From Ochrobactrum chromiisoli (lineage in GTDB: Bacteria; Pseudomonadota; Alphaproteobacteria; Rhizobiales; Rhizobiaceae), in contig NZ_JAPHAV010000004.1 of the NCBI RefSeq assembly GCF_026241335.1, positions 186,001 to 250,000 on the forward strand: a stretch of DNA of 64,000 nt, in the 5' to 3' direction. Shown here piece by piece: positions 30,221 through 37,528 of the stretch. Position numbers and translations under genes: made by a program. The notes under the pieces are model-generated. The model was given only the letters and a program-made list of their open reading frames with translations, did not search any database and had not been told where the DNA came from. Position 1 is the stretch's first letter; every line of letters starts with the position of its first letter.

Positions 30221-30999
30221 ATGGACCCTATCTATTGGCATATCGATCTGTATGAATGCCGCAGAATAACACGCTGGCGCGCTGCAAAGCTCTCCGTTGA
30301 CGTTATTGTGGAGAAGCTTGGAAGGCACCGTTCGACCATATTTCGTGAACTCAAGCGCAATCATTTTCACGATGATGAGATTAAGGATTTAAACGGCTAT
30401 TACTGCACGATTGCTCAGCAGAAATCCCGCGAGCGGCGTTCGAAGCAACGCAAGCTCATCCGGTATGATGAGCTACGGCAGTCCGTGATCGATCACATCA
30501 GCGATGGATGGTCGCCACAACAGATTGCCGGGAGAATGCGGTTGGAACGCCATCCAATCTCTGTCAGTCATGAAACAATCTATCAGTTTGTTTATTCCAC
30601 CGACGGTCGAAAAGAAGAGCTTTGGAAATATCTGCCGGAACGTCGTGCCAAAAGACGCCCACGTCATGCCCGGCGTCATCATGGACGCCGCTTACCACCA
30701 GAACTGAGCATCCTTTATCATCCAGACATGGTTGCCAGGCGCAAGCAGTTCGGACACTGGGAGGGCGACACCATCCAGTTTCGCAAGAAGTTTGGCAACG
30801 CCAATGTGACGTCTCTGGTCGAGCGGGTGAGCCGCTTTACGGTTTTGTTGCGAAATAATGATCGTCAATCAAAGCCGGTGATGGAAGGGGTGATTAGGGC
30901 ACTCCAGCCCCTGACCTAAATCTCCCGCCGATCGATTACGTTTGATCGTGGTACTGAGTTTACAGAGTGGTTCTATCTGCAGAATGGGATAGTCATATA
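30221..30999 (+). pseudogene. IS30-family transposase, nonsense and 3' truncation
   Basis: N-terminal HTH (KLSVDVIVEKLGRHRSTIFRELKRN), then GYYCTIAQQKSRERR, SDGWSPQQIAGRMRLE, SHETIYQFVYS and the DDE core FGHWEGDTIQF (first Asp) and VTSLVERVSRFTVLLRNNDRQ. At 30917-30919 a TAA interrupts the frame, which then continues ISRRSITFDRGTEFTEW (second Asp) until about 30995, where the IS110-f left end begins. The catalytic Glu region is missing. Confidence 0.85.
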
Positions 31000-32422
31000 A
31001 TCGGTACCAGTTCTTTGATGGTTTGACTCAAACACCGAGTGAGCATTCTCTGTGCTGGTGCCGCATGGCTTCCCGGTATGATCTGACCCTCATTCTGATC
31101 GACCAACATGTGTCTTTCCGCGGACCTGTCGATCATCCGGGAATGCTCTGCGGTGAGGTTTTGCCCCGAAGGTGCTGCTGTGACCCAAGAAGGGCATGAC
31201 CATCTGGTCCCATGACTGTCCTGTCCCTGCATCCTTCAGACAAATAATTCTCATGCCGCAGGAGAGGATAATAAGATGGCTGAGCAACGAGCAGAAACTC
31301 ACGTCATTGGTGGTGTCGATACACACAAGGACTTGCATGTCGCAGCAGTCGTTGATCATCGCGACCGCGTTATCGGTACCGAGAGCTTCCCGACAACTCG
31401 ACTTGGCTATCGCTTGATGCTGGCTTGGATGCGATCTTTCGGGGACCTTCAACGGGTCGGAATCGAGTGCTCTGGCAGTTACGGCGCGAGGTTGCTGCGC
31501 TACATGCAAGCCGCAGGTGTCGAGATTTTGGAGGTAACTGCACCTGACAAACTCGACCGGCGCCGCCGTGGTAAGAATGACGACTTCGATGCAGAAAGTG
31601 CTGCCCATGCAGCCTTTGCAAGACGGCATACCGTAACACCACGCAGCAGGGACGGCATGGTAGAAAGTTTACGCGTCCTAAGGGTTTGCCGCAAAACTGC
31701 TATTCAGGCGCGCCGCATTGCCCTGCAGCTGATCCAGATGACAATCGTCTGCGCACCGGAGAAGATCCGCGATCCGCTACGCAACATGACGCGGATGCAA
31801 TTGATCCGTACACTCGCAGCCGCCAGACCTGACCTCACTGCATATCACCAGGTCGAGGAAACCTATCGCATCTCTCTCAAGTCTCTGGCGCGACGTTATC
31901 TCGAACTACACGACGAGATCGTCGACCTGGACGACATGATTGAGGCCATCGTCAAGGATCTTGCTCCTGAACTACTTGCTCAAACCGCAATCGGCGTGAA
32001 CAGTGCTGCGCAGTTGCTGCTCACGGCGGGCGATAACTCGGACCGGTTGAAGTCCGAGGCGAGCTTCGCCGCATTGTGCGGTGTCAGCCCCGTCCCCGCT
32101 TCTTCCGGGAAAACGGTTCGGCATAGGTTGAACAGGGGTGGGGACCGCGCGGCAAACAGTGCCATACACATTATCGCTATCGGGAGGCTTCGATTGGAGG
32201 CACGCACGCAGGCCTACGTCGCTCGACGGATCGCAGCCGGAAATTCTAAGCTCGAGGCAATTCGCTGCCTCAAACGCTACATCGCCCGCGAAGTCTTCGC
32301 CATCCTTATGCGGCGGCATAGGGAAATCAATCAAAGCCAAATCGCGGCTTGACTCTTAGAAGGGCGTCCGAGGAGCACATTATCGCTGGCCGGGTTGGCT
32401 ATCGAGGATTAGTGATGCGAAG
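31000..32422 (+). mobile_element. IS110-family element (IS110-f), apparently intact
   Basis: Occupies the space between the broken IS30 gene and the resumed IS3-c orfB (TCAATGTCTCGCAAGG near 32428). The left non-coding end is about 275 bases and the right about 70, an arrangement reported for IS110-group elements with the bridge RNA in the left end. The ends themselves are only inferred from the neighbours. Confidence 0.65.
31276..32352 (+). CDS. IS110-family DEDD transposase (intact)
   Basis: 358 residues. N-terminal domain: GGVDTHKDLHVAAVVDH (Asp), VGIECSGSYGARLLRYM (Glu), KLDRRRRGKNDDFDAESAAHAA (Asp pair). C-terminal domain: QTAIGVNSAAQLLLTAGDN, SEASFAALCGVSPVPASSGKTVRHRLNRGGDRAANSAIHIIAIGRL and a long basic tail. 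This is the subgroup with the VDTHKD start, different from IS110-a to IS110-e. ATG 31276 follows GGAGAGG. No stop or frameshift was seen, so it may be active. Confidence 0.92.
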   Translation: MAEQRAETHVIGGVDTHKDLHVAAVVDHRDRVIGTESFPTTRLGYRLMLAWMRSFGDLQRVGIECSGSYGARLLRYMQAAGVEILEVTAPDKLDRRRRGKNDDFDAESAAHAAFARRHTVTPRSRDGMVESLRVLRVCRKTAIQARRIALQLIQMTIVCAPEKIRDPLRNMTRMQLIRTLAAARPDLTAYHQVEETYRISLKSLARRYLELHDEIVDLDDMIEAIVKDLAPELLAQTAIGVNSAAQLLLTAGDNSDRLKSEASFAALCGVSPVPASSGKTVRHRLNRGGDRAANSAIHIIAIGRLRLEARTQAYVARRIAAGNSKLEAIRCLKRYIAREVFAILMRRHREINQSQIAA

Positions 32423-32659
32423 CTGGTACGCTCAATGTCTCGCAAGGCTTGTTCCCCAGATAACGCTGCATGCGAAGGCTTCTTCGGAAGACTGAAAACA
32501 GAGTTCTTTTATCCCAGCGATTGGAAGAACACCACACTCGAGCAGTTTATCAAAGAAGTCGATGACTACATTCGATGGTACAACGAGAAACGGATCAAGA
32601 TATCGCTTGGCGCTCGAAGCCCAATCGAATATCGAAACAGTCTTGGCATTGTGACGTAA
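32423..32659 (+). pseudogene. IS3-family orfB C-terminal fragment of IS3-c
   Basis: SMSRKACSPDNAACEGFFGRLKTEFFY carries the last catalytic Glu region of an IS3-type integrase core, followed by YIRWYNEKRIKISLGARSPIEYR. The first part of orfB is gone. The stop at 32659 lies just before the right inverted end. Confidence 0.85.
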
Positions 32660-32689
32660 AAACAGTCCAAGTTTTTATCCGCACCCCCA

Positions 32690-32880
32690 TCTCGAAGCCC
32701 AGATCGCAGCCTTCGTTGAGCATTACAATCATAGCCGATACCATGAAAGCCTCGACAATCTTACCCGGCTGACGTTTACTTCGGACGCGGCCAGACAATT
32801 CTCATTGAACGCGAAAGGATTAAACGAGATACCATCAAAAAACGCCGCTTGAACCACCAGGCCAAAGCAGCTTAAATCAT
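32690..32880 (+). pseudogene. IS3-family orfB tail of another element (IS3-d)
   Basis: Directly next to the IS3-c end: LEAQIAAFVEHYNHSRYHESLDNLT, then a frame slip, then FGRGQTILIERERIKRDTIKKRRLNHQAKAA. This is the C-terminus of a different IS3-family orfB. IS3-c probably inserted into this element. Confidence 0.75.
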
Positions 32881-33039
32881 ACCTCAATCTGAGCCGGAAA
32901 CTCCAATCTTCAAAAGCAGAAAAAGTCTCAAATCATTCGACGACGGACAATTAAAATGGGCCGACTTTTTGCGGCCTTCAGCGACCAGTCTAAGTCATCA
33001 AGATTGTCGCGCTTCCCATCTAAATTGTCGCGCCACACG

Positions 33040-33235
33040 TATCCATACGCCGTCCATAATCGGCGAGGATAAAGGCATTAATCCCGTGTTCTTGGAGAGT
33101 TGACCACAGGCCATGGCGAATTGCCTGATCTGTTTGGCATTGACCTTTGCGACGGGAAACTGTGCTACAAGCAAGGCTTCAACAAAACGTCGTTCATAGC
33201 CACCGGTTGGCTCCAGATGCTGCGTTCGATCCCGT
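33040..33235 (-). pseudogene. IS110-family transposase fragment (IS110-g)
   Basis: Minus-strand translation gives EPTGGYERRFVEALLVAQFPVAKVNAKQIRQFAMACGQLSKNTG and, in another frame, INAFILADYGRRM. That is the Glu-to-Asp section of an IS110 N-terminal domain. Only about 65 codons remain, with one frame slip. Confidence 0.75.
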
Positions 33236-33636
33236 CAAAACTGTTCAGAAAAACCAATAATTCAGTAATGCCTGCGGCAGAGTTGGCAAAACTGGTCGAT
33301 TGCTTATCGGGCACAACGTGAAGAACCAGTGTCGATATCGACAAAACGCGTAGTATAAGTCATGAGGCTGTCTCCCGTATACACGAGCGCGAAGCTCTCT
33401 CAACCGTGCGACGATACCTCTAAGGTGCAAAGAGTTATACTGTTTTACGAATGAAGGTTCTGGCCCCGATGGGCTCGACCGCTTTGCACCCGTCATTGCT
33501 TTGTATGGTAACAACAATGACAAAGAAGCCGGTGCGTCATAACAAATGCTCCGGCCTCTCAATGTATAAGCCCCGGCGAGAGGGATCAAGCCGAGGCTAG
33601 CGCTCGTCCGCATTGGGTGTGGGTTTGCGCAAAAAT
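33236..33636. other. Intergenic region with no supported gene
   Basis: About 400 bases. A 122-codon open frame on the minus strand (33245-33613) has no ribosome site and no family resemblance. The inverted repeat CCCCGGC/GCCGAGG at 33571-33597 could be a terminator for the small ORFs that end at 33640. Confidence 0.35.
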
Positions 33637-33639
33637 CTC

Positions 33640-33693
33640 TTACAGGAGAGAGCCGAAAAAGAAAAGCCCCGACTTACAATAATCCAAAAACAT
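33640..33693 (-). CDS. Possible 17-residue ORF with very strong ribosome site
   Basis: AAGGAGGGACGGCC precedes ATG 33693. The predicted peptide is MFLDYCKSGLFFFGSLL, hydrophobic, stop at 33640. It is the last of four tiny minus-strand ORFs. It may be a leader peptide or chance; only the ribosome site supports it. Confidence 0.3.
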   Translation of the reverse strand: MFLDYCKSGLFFFGSLL

Positions 33694-33763
33694 GGCCGTC
33701 CCTCCTTAAATGCAACAGGGAAGACCGTCTCTGTTTTTGATGTAGTTTGTAATGGCGGCTCAT
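33674..33763 (-). CDS. Possible 29-residue basic ORF
   Basis: ATG 33763 lies 2 bases after the stop of the 35-residue ORF, as in translational coupling. The peptide is rich in Arg, Lys and His (SRHYKLHQKQRR at its start) and contains no membrane segment. It overlaps the 17-residue ORF in another frame. Confidence 0.3.
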   Translation of the reverse strand: MSRHYKLHQKQRRSSLLHLRRDGHVFGLL

Positions 33764-33765
33764 AG

Positions 33766-33873
33766 TCAGAGGCTTCCCTTGGACACGCAGCCAATTACAG
33801 TAAGAACTATAATACCCACAAGAGCAATCGCTAAGCCGGTCGCCTCAAAACACGTCAGATGATTGTGAACCAT
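33766..33873 (-). CDS. Possible 35-residue single-span membrane peptide
   Basis: ATG 33873 preceded by GAGG at 5 bases. The peptide has one clear hydrophobic helix, GLAIALVGIIVLTVIGCV, flanked by MVHNHLTCFEAT and KGSL. Size and shape resemble small membrane toxins or phage-type membrane peptides, but I recognise no family. Confidence 0.45.
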   Translation of the reverse strand: MVHNHLTCFEATGLAIALVGIIVLTVIGCVSKGSL

Positions 33874-33913
33874 TCAAGCCTCGGATACTGATGTCGGGTT
33901 TGATGAGTTCACG

Positions 33914-34036
33914 TTATTTTCTTCGCATATAGGTGAAAGCCTGCGAACCTATACGAAAGAGTATCCTTTCGCTTCGTCGAACAGCGTAGATCGGTTTAAG
34001 TTTCAATCTACCTACAAACGGAATCCAAAATTCCAT
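33914..34036 (-). CDS. Possible 40-residue basic ORF heading a small-ORF cluster
   Basis: ATG 34036 follows GGGGAGTGGGAGAAA. The peptide is basic and aromatic (MEFWIPFVGRLKLKPIYAV at the start), stop at 33914, 40 bases before the next ORF start. An inverted repeat AGTGT-AATC-ACACT (34072-34085) lies upstream and could be an operator. Function unknown. Confidence 0.4.
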   Translation of the reverse strand: MEFWIPFVGRLKLKPIYAVRRSERILFRIGSQAFTYMRRK

Positions 34037-34351
34037 TTTCTCCCACTCCCCAAACAAACAATCCCCGGTTGAGTGTAATCACACTTATGTCTTCTCGTCG
34101 ATATGGGGGGGCGAAATAACTTTTCAGGCTGATTTAGCGCTCACTAATTGCGCAAATCAAATCGTCACAGCGCCAGAGCAAGTAGGATCGTCATAAATAT
34201 TGAAATATTAAAGTAAAAAACACGGTAGAGGGTATTTGAAATAAAGCATTGTACAACAAATCAATTATGTCTATTTTCCTAAGTGAGATTAGTGTATTGC
34301 AAGATATTTTAGAAAATAAAAGCAACCGCGTTACGCTTAAAGCACGTTTTC

Positions 34352-34897
34352 GTTTGTTTCTTGCATTCTTGCATTCTTGCATTCTTGCATTCTTGCATTC
34401 TTGCATTCTTGCATTGAGAATGATGATCATTTTGCGCATGACAGCAACAAGGGCGGCCTTTCCCGATTTCCTTTGTTGTTTGAGGCGCAGGAAGAATGCA
34501 TACATAGCCGGGTCGAAGCGGGTGGCTCGCAGGACCGCAACATAAAGTGCATCACACACGGTTTTACTGCCACCAGCAATCATGCGCTTACCACGCATCA
34601 GGCCACTATCACGATTGAGCGGAACCACGCCAACCAGTTTTGCAATCTGTATTTTGTCGAGCCTTGCTGAGTTCCGGCAATCCTGCCAGCAAGAATCATG
34701 CGGTCAGTTATCCAATCCCTTTGAGTGACACCAGCACATCAGCTTTGCGGGCGAGTTGCAGATCAGCTTCAAAACAAGCCGTCATCGCATCAACCACAGC
34801 TTGACGCTGTATGAGCAACATCTGCAGTATCTCGTCAATCCAGTCCCCGATGGTTTCGCATTGCTTTTCTGAGCGGGTCTGCGATCAGCAACTTCAA
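34352..34897 (-). pseudogene. IS110-family transposase C-terminal part (IS110-h) with repeat expansion
   Basis: Minus-strand pieces read WIDEILQMLLIQRQAVVDAMTAC, FEADLQLARKADVLVSLKGIG, a stop, then [40 protein letters not shown] and TRFDPAMYAFFLRLKQQRKSGKAALVAVMRKMIIILNARM. This is the C-terminal domain of an IS110 transposase with at least two frame breaks. The 3' end runs through the 8-bp tandem repeat, which encodes repeated NARMQECK. The fragment joins the ISL3 remnant near 34900. Confidence 0.8.
34361..34415. repeat. 8-bp tandem repeat, 6.9 copies of TTGCATTC
   Basis: Six perfect units plus seven bases of a seventh, starting at 34361. It sits in the 3' end of the IS110-h remnant. Three units make 24 bases, so the minus strand reads a repeating octapeptide NARMQECK. 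The unit number is likely to vary by slipped-strand mispairing. Confidence 0.95.
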
Positions 34898-34904
34898 AAA
34901 GTGC

Positions 34905-35287
34905 CGTCCGCCAGAACGATTGCCCGATTGATGACGACTGCTCATGATCAACTGAGTAAGGCTGACACAATCACCATTGCGACCATAGAGGTCGGCGTTC
35001 CCGCCTTGATCCAAGCTCGCAATCTAATTGATCGTTTCCAGACAATGATCCGAATGAAGGCCAAGACAGAACTCGACCCGTGGATCGCTGATGCACGCGA
35101 CAGTCTGTTTGCCCCCTTCGCCAACGGCATACTGAAAGACAAGGCAGCGGTGTCCGCCACCATCACCGAACCTTGGTCGAACGGCTAGGTCGAAGGACAG
35201 ATCAACAAGCTGAAGCTCGTTAAAAGGCAAATGTATGGGCGTGCCAAGCTGGATCTTCTTCAGGCACGGTTGATCGGCGTGATCTGA
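34905..35287 (+). pseudogene. ISL3-family transposase C-terminal part, amber codon
   Basis: SARTIARLMTTAHDQLSKADT, then MIRMKAKTELDPWIADARDSLFAPFANGILKDKAAVSATITEPWSNG, then TAG (35186-35188) where CAG (Gln) is usual, then VEGQINKLKLVKRQMYGRAKLDLLQARLIGVI with a stop at 35287. It is the distal third of an ISL3-family transposase and is cut on its left by IS110-h. Confidence 0.85.
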
Positions 35288-35392
35288 AAAAAATCGGGAT
35301 CAAAAATGCGTCAGATGGGGTATTCGGCTCTGGCTCAAATTTGATGATTTCGCGGTGGAACCTGATGCGGTTATCAGAAAGGAAACAGCATC

Positions 35393-35698
35393 ATGGCGAC
35401 CAAGTTTCGTCTGTCGTCCCTGATCCCGGCCGGATTGATTGTTGAGAGTTCCGACGAGGACCACGGGGTTATCATTGTTTCAGCGCGGGCAGCCGCTGAT
35501 CAACGTTCCTGCCCATTATGCAACCAAATGTCAGATCGTGTTCATAGCCGCTACGTTCGGATAGTTGCTGATTTGCCCTGTGGTGGCCCTAAGGTCGACC
35601 TGCGATTATCAGCAAGGCGCTTTATCTGTGAGATGACAGTTTGTCGTCGCCGGATAGACGGCACCACCTTCGAGTGGAGTGCAAACAAACAAGCCTGA
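35393..35698 (+). pseudogene. ISL3-family transposase N-terminal part
   Basis: ATG 35393 follows AGAAAGGAAACAGC. It reads TKFRLSSLIPAGLIVESSDEDHGVIIVSARA, then a zinc-finger-like SCPLCNQMSDRVHSRYVRIVADLPC and LRLSARRFICEMTVCRRRI, the N-terminal zinc and HTH region of ISL3 transposases. Family sequence stops near 35655. It lies in the same orientation just after the C-terminal piece of the other copy. Confidence 0.8.
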
Positions 35699-36035
35699 TC
35701 AATTCATGCCCTTTATAGGTCTGTGAAGCAGGTTGCGAGTCCCCGCCGGGGCGGTGGTTGTGGTAAGCTCGTTGTTTCGGCTGTTGGCGGCTCTCGCCGT
35801 ACAACGCTCCACACGTTGAGGCATCCGACCCGAACATCATCATGAGGCGTTAACCTCGGAAAGGACCATGACCCCGCCAAGGATTTAGCAAATGCTTGAC
35901 AAGGAGACGCAATTAAAGGGCCGAAACACAGTGGATCGAATTAACCCTTAAAGGAGCAGCAAGCGGTTCCTGCGCTTGCCGCTCTGGTTCATCCATGCTG
36001 ATAACTTTTGAACATATTCCAAGCGTTTTACCGCT
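35699..36035. other. Intergenic region; edge between IS debris and island
   Basis: About 340 bases without a gene. It holds a strong inverted repeat at 35954-35984 (GAGCAGCAAGCG / CGCTTGCCGCTC, 11 of 12 paired, 7-base loop), about 50 bases downstream of the minus-strand ATPase stop, which could end its transcript. Confidence 0.45.
35954..35984 (-). terminator. Candidate terminator hairpin after the ParA-like gene
   Basis: 12-base arms with one mismatch and a 7-base loop. No long U-run follows on the minus strand (CTTTAAGG), so termination strength is uncertain. Confidence 0.4.
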
Positions 36036-36902
36036 TTAAGGTTGCGTCGAACTCGGAGTCTGAACAGACTCAGAAGGTTGCGCCTTTGGCTCCAATTTGA
36101 GCATTTTATGCAAGCCGATTTGATCGAACTGCCTGAAGATATCCGTGCTCCAGCTTTGAACTGCAACCGCCATACCCATTTGCAGCAAGGTGTAGCCGTG
36201 ACCAAGCTTGGCTTTGGCTTCACGCTCAGGTGCCTCAATAAAATCATCGAGTTCTCGAGCGTTTACCGAATAATCAGCAATGGCACGGGAAAAAGAATTA
36301 TACTCGATTGTAACCGAACTAACCTTTTCACTGTTTTTACGTATGATCCTTTCCAGAGCTGGATAGAGATCGAGCTTACCCTGCACTTCATTCATGACAA
36401 TAATAACATGATGATAAGCATTGATCGCTCCATCTCGAAACAGCCAGTTCAGGATATCAATCGCATCAAACTGCGAAACATGGCCCGCGGTAACCGGCAC
36501 AAAAAGAACCGGACGCATGCGCTCTTCGCTGTCAGCAACACCATCCCAGAAGCTGTCATTGAACCCCATGAGTTGCGTGATGTATTGATAGCTTGCAAGG
36601 GCATTGGCGCCGAAGTCCACAATGTGGTTGCCCGCTAGCACTGGATCAATCACACTGCACCACATCTTCATATGCTCGTTCAGATCGTTTTCCGGCTTGT
36701 CGAATGGCGTCTGGAAAAACACATCTTTGGTATGGGGGATCGCTCTGCGCAGGGGAGACTGATAGTTTTCTCTTAGTCCCTCTCCCTCAACACAGAATAA
36801 TCTGTATTGTTCATCGAACCGATCGACATATTGGCAAAGCAACTGACTAAGCATTGTTTTACCAACGCCACCGGCTTTATTCACTGACAACATGCTCCTC
36901 AT
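36036..36902 (-). CDS. ParA/MinD-like P-loop ATPase
   Basis: 288 residues with a deviant Walker A at the N-terminus (NKAGGVGKTMLSQLL, residues 8-22) like ParA/MinD/CobQ-type ATPases. Other features are HIVDFGANALASY near residue 95 (candidate Walker B/switch), PVLFVPVTAGHVSQFDAIDIL near 130-150, and YHHVIIVMNEVQGKLD. The C-terminal 60 residues are likely disordered and Pro/Ser-rich at the end (SESVQTPSSTQP). It might act in partition of a mobile element, or in conjugation like TraL-type ATPases; the sequence does not decide. No ParB partner was seen nearby. ATG 36902 is used, but ATG 36893 is also possible. Confidence 0.75.
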   Translation of the reverse strand: MRSMLSVNKAGGVGKTMLSQLLCQYVDRFDEQYRLFCVEGEGLRENYQSPLRRAIPHTKDVFFQTPFDKPENDLNEHMKMWCSVIDPVLAGNHIVDFGANALASYQYITQLMGFNDSFWDGVADSEERMRPVLFVPVTAGHVSQFDAIDILNWLFRDGAINAYHHVIIVMNEVQGKLDLYPALERIIRKNSEKVSSVTIEYNSFSRAIADYSVNARELDDFIEAPEREAKAKLGHGYTLLQMGMAVAVQSWSTDIFRQFDQIGLHKMLKLEPKAQPSESVQTPSSTQP

Positions 36903-37528
36903 AGAAATTTCCTTTTTGCTTGAGGATTAAACACCACCCAAGGATACAAAGGAAATCGCCTAAGTAAATGATATTATTGCACTTTCTACCCCGCAACCAT
37001 ATACCCGACAAACAGGTTACAATTCGAATTCAAGAATATATACGCGATTATTAAAGTTGATTTTTTTGCTGATTAGCCTGCTGAATTACACCAGATTCAC
37101 AGAATCTGCGCCACAGCCTGAACGCTTGGCCAAATCTTCAGCTGTCGAGCGATTGATCGCATTCGTTACTGATTGCCGTTGCAAACGTTCCCAAAGTGTG
37201 GGTTGAGAGCATAACGCCCAGAGTGAAATGTGGATCGATAAGATTGTGCTGCCAACATACCAGTCGGAGCCCCGATCTGATGCATTCAGAACGCAACAAG
37301 CGTGTTTCAGCAATTCGCGGACAGCGACTTTCACAGCGTATCCGCAGAAATCAGAACCTCTTTCAAGAAGAACGGAGCAAAGTAGAAACGCCTCGCATAC
37401 CGAAGCAAATCGACAAGTCTCATATCGCGTTGCGCAAATCCTCAGGCTCGGGGTTTTACACTGACGCAGTTATTCTCTTCGAAACCGCTATCTGGGCCAC
37501 TCACTGCTTCGATCAAGCTAGACCTGCG
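36903..37528. other. Intergenic region between ATPase and SF1 helicase genes
   Basis: About 625 bases. The first 170 are strongly AT-rich and probably carry the ATPase promoter. Open frames between 37086 and 37528 lack ribosome sites or recognisable products. Confidence 0.4.

Larger units (their letters stand above)
29789..32689 (+). mobile_element. IS3-family element (IS3-c), split by IS30 and IS110-f
   Basis: Inverted ends are GGGGGTGCGGA followed by CGAAAACTTGGAC at left (from 29790), and the reverse complement (GTCCAAGTTTTTATCC then GCACCCCC) at right ending 32689. The left part encodes orfA, the right part the orfB C-terminus. The middle is replaced by an IS30 fragment and an IS110 element. 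Confidence 0.85.

Noticed and set aside
33245-33613. 122-codon minus-strand frame
   Set aside because: No ribosome site, protein-like composition doubtful, and it runs into an IS110 fragment.
34361-34415. Tandem repeat as a CRISPR array or iteron origin
   Set aside because: Unit is 8 bp without spacers, lies in the 3' end of a transposase remnant, and no rep gene is nearby.
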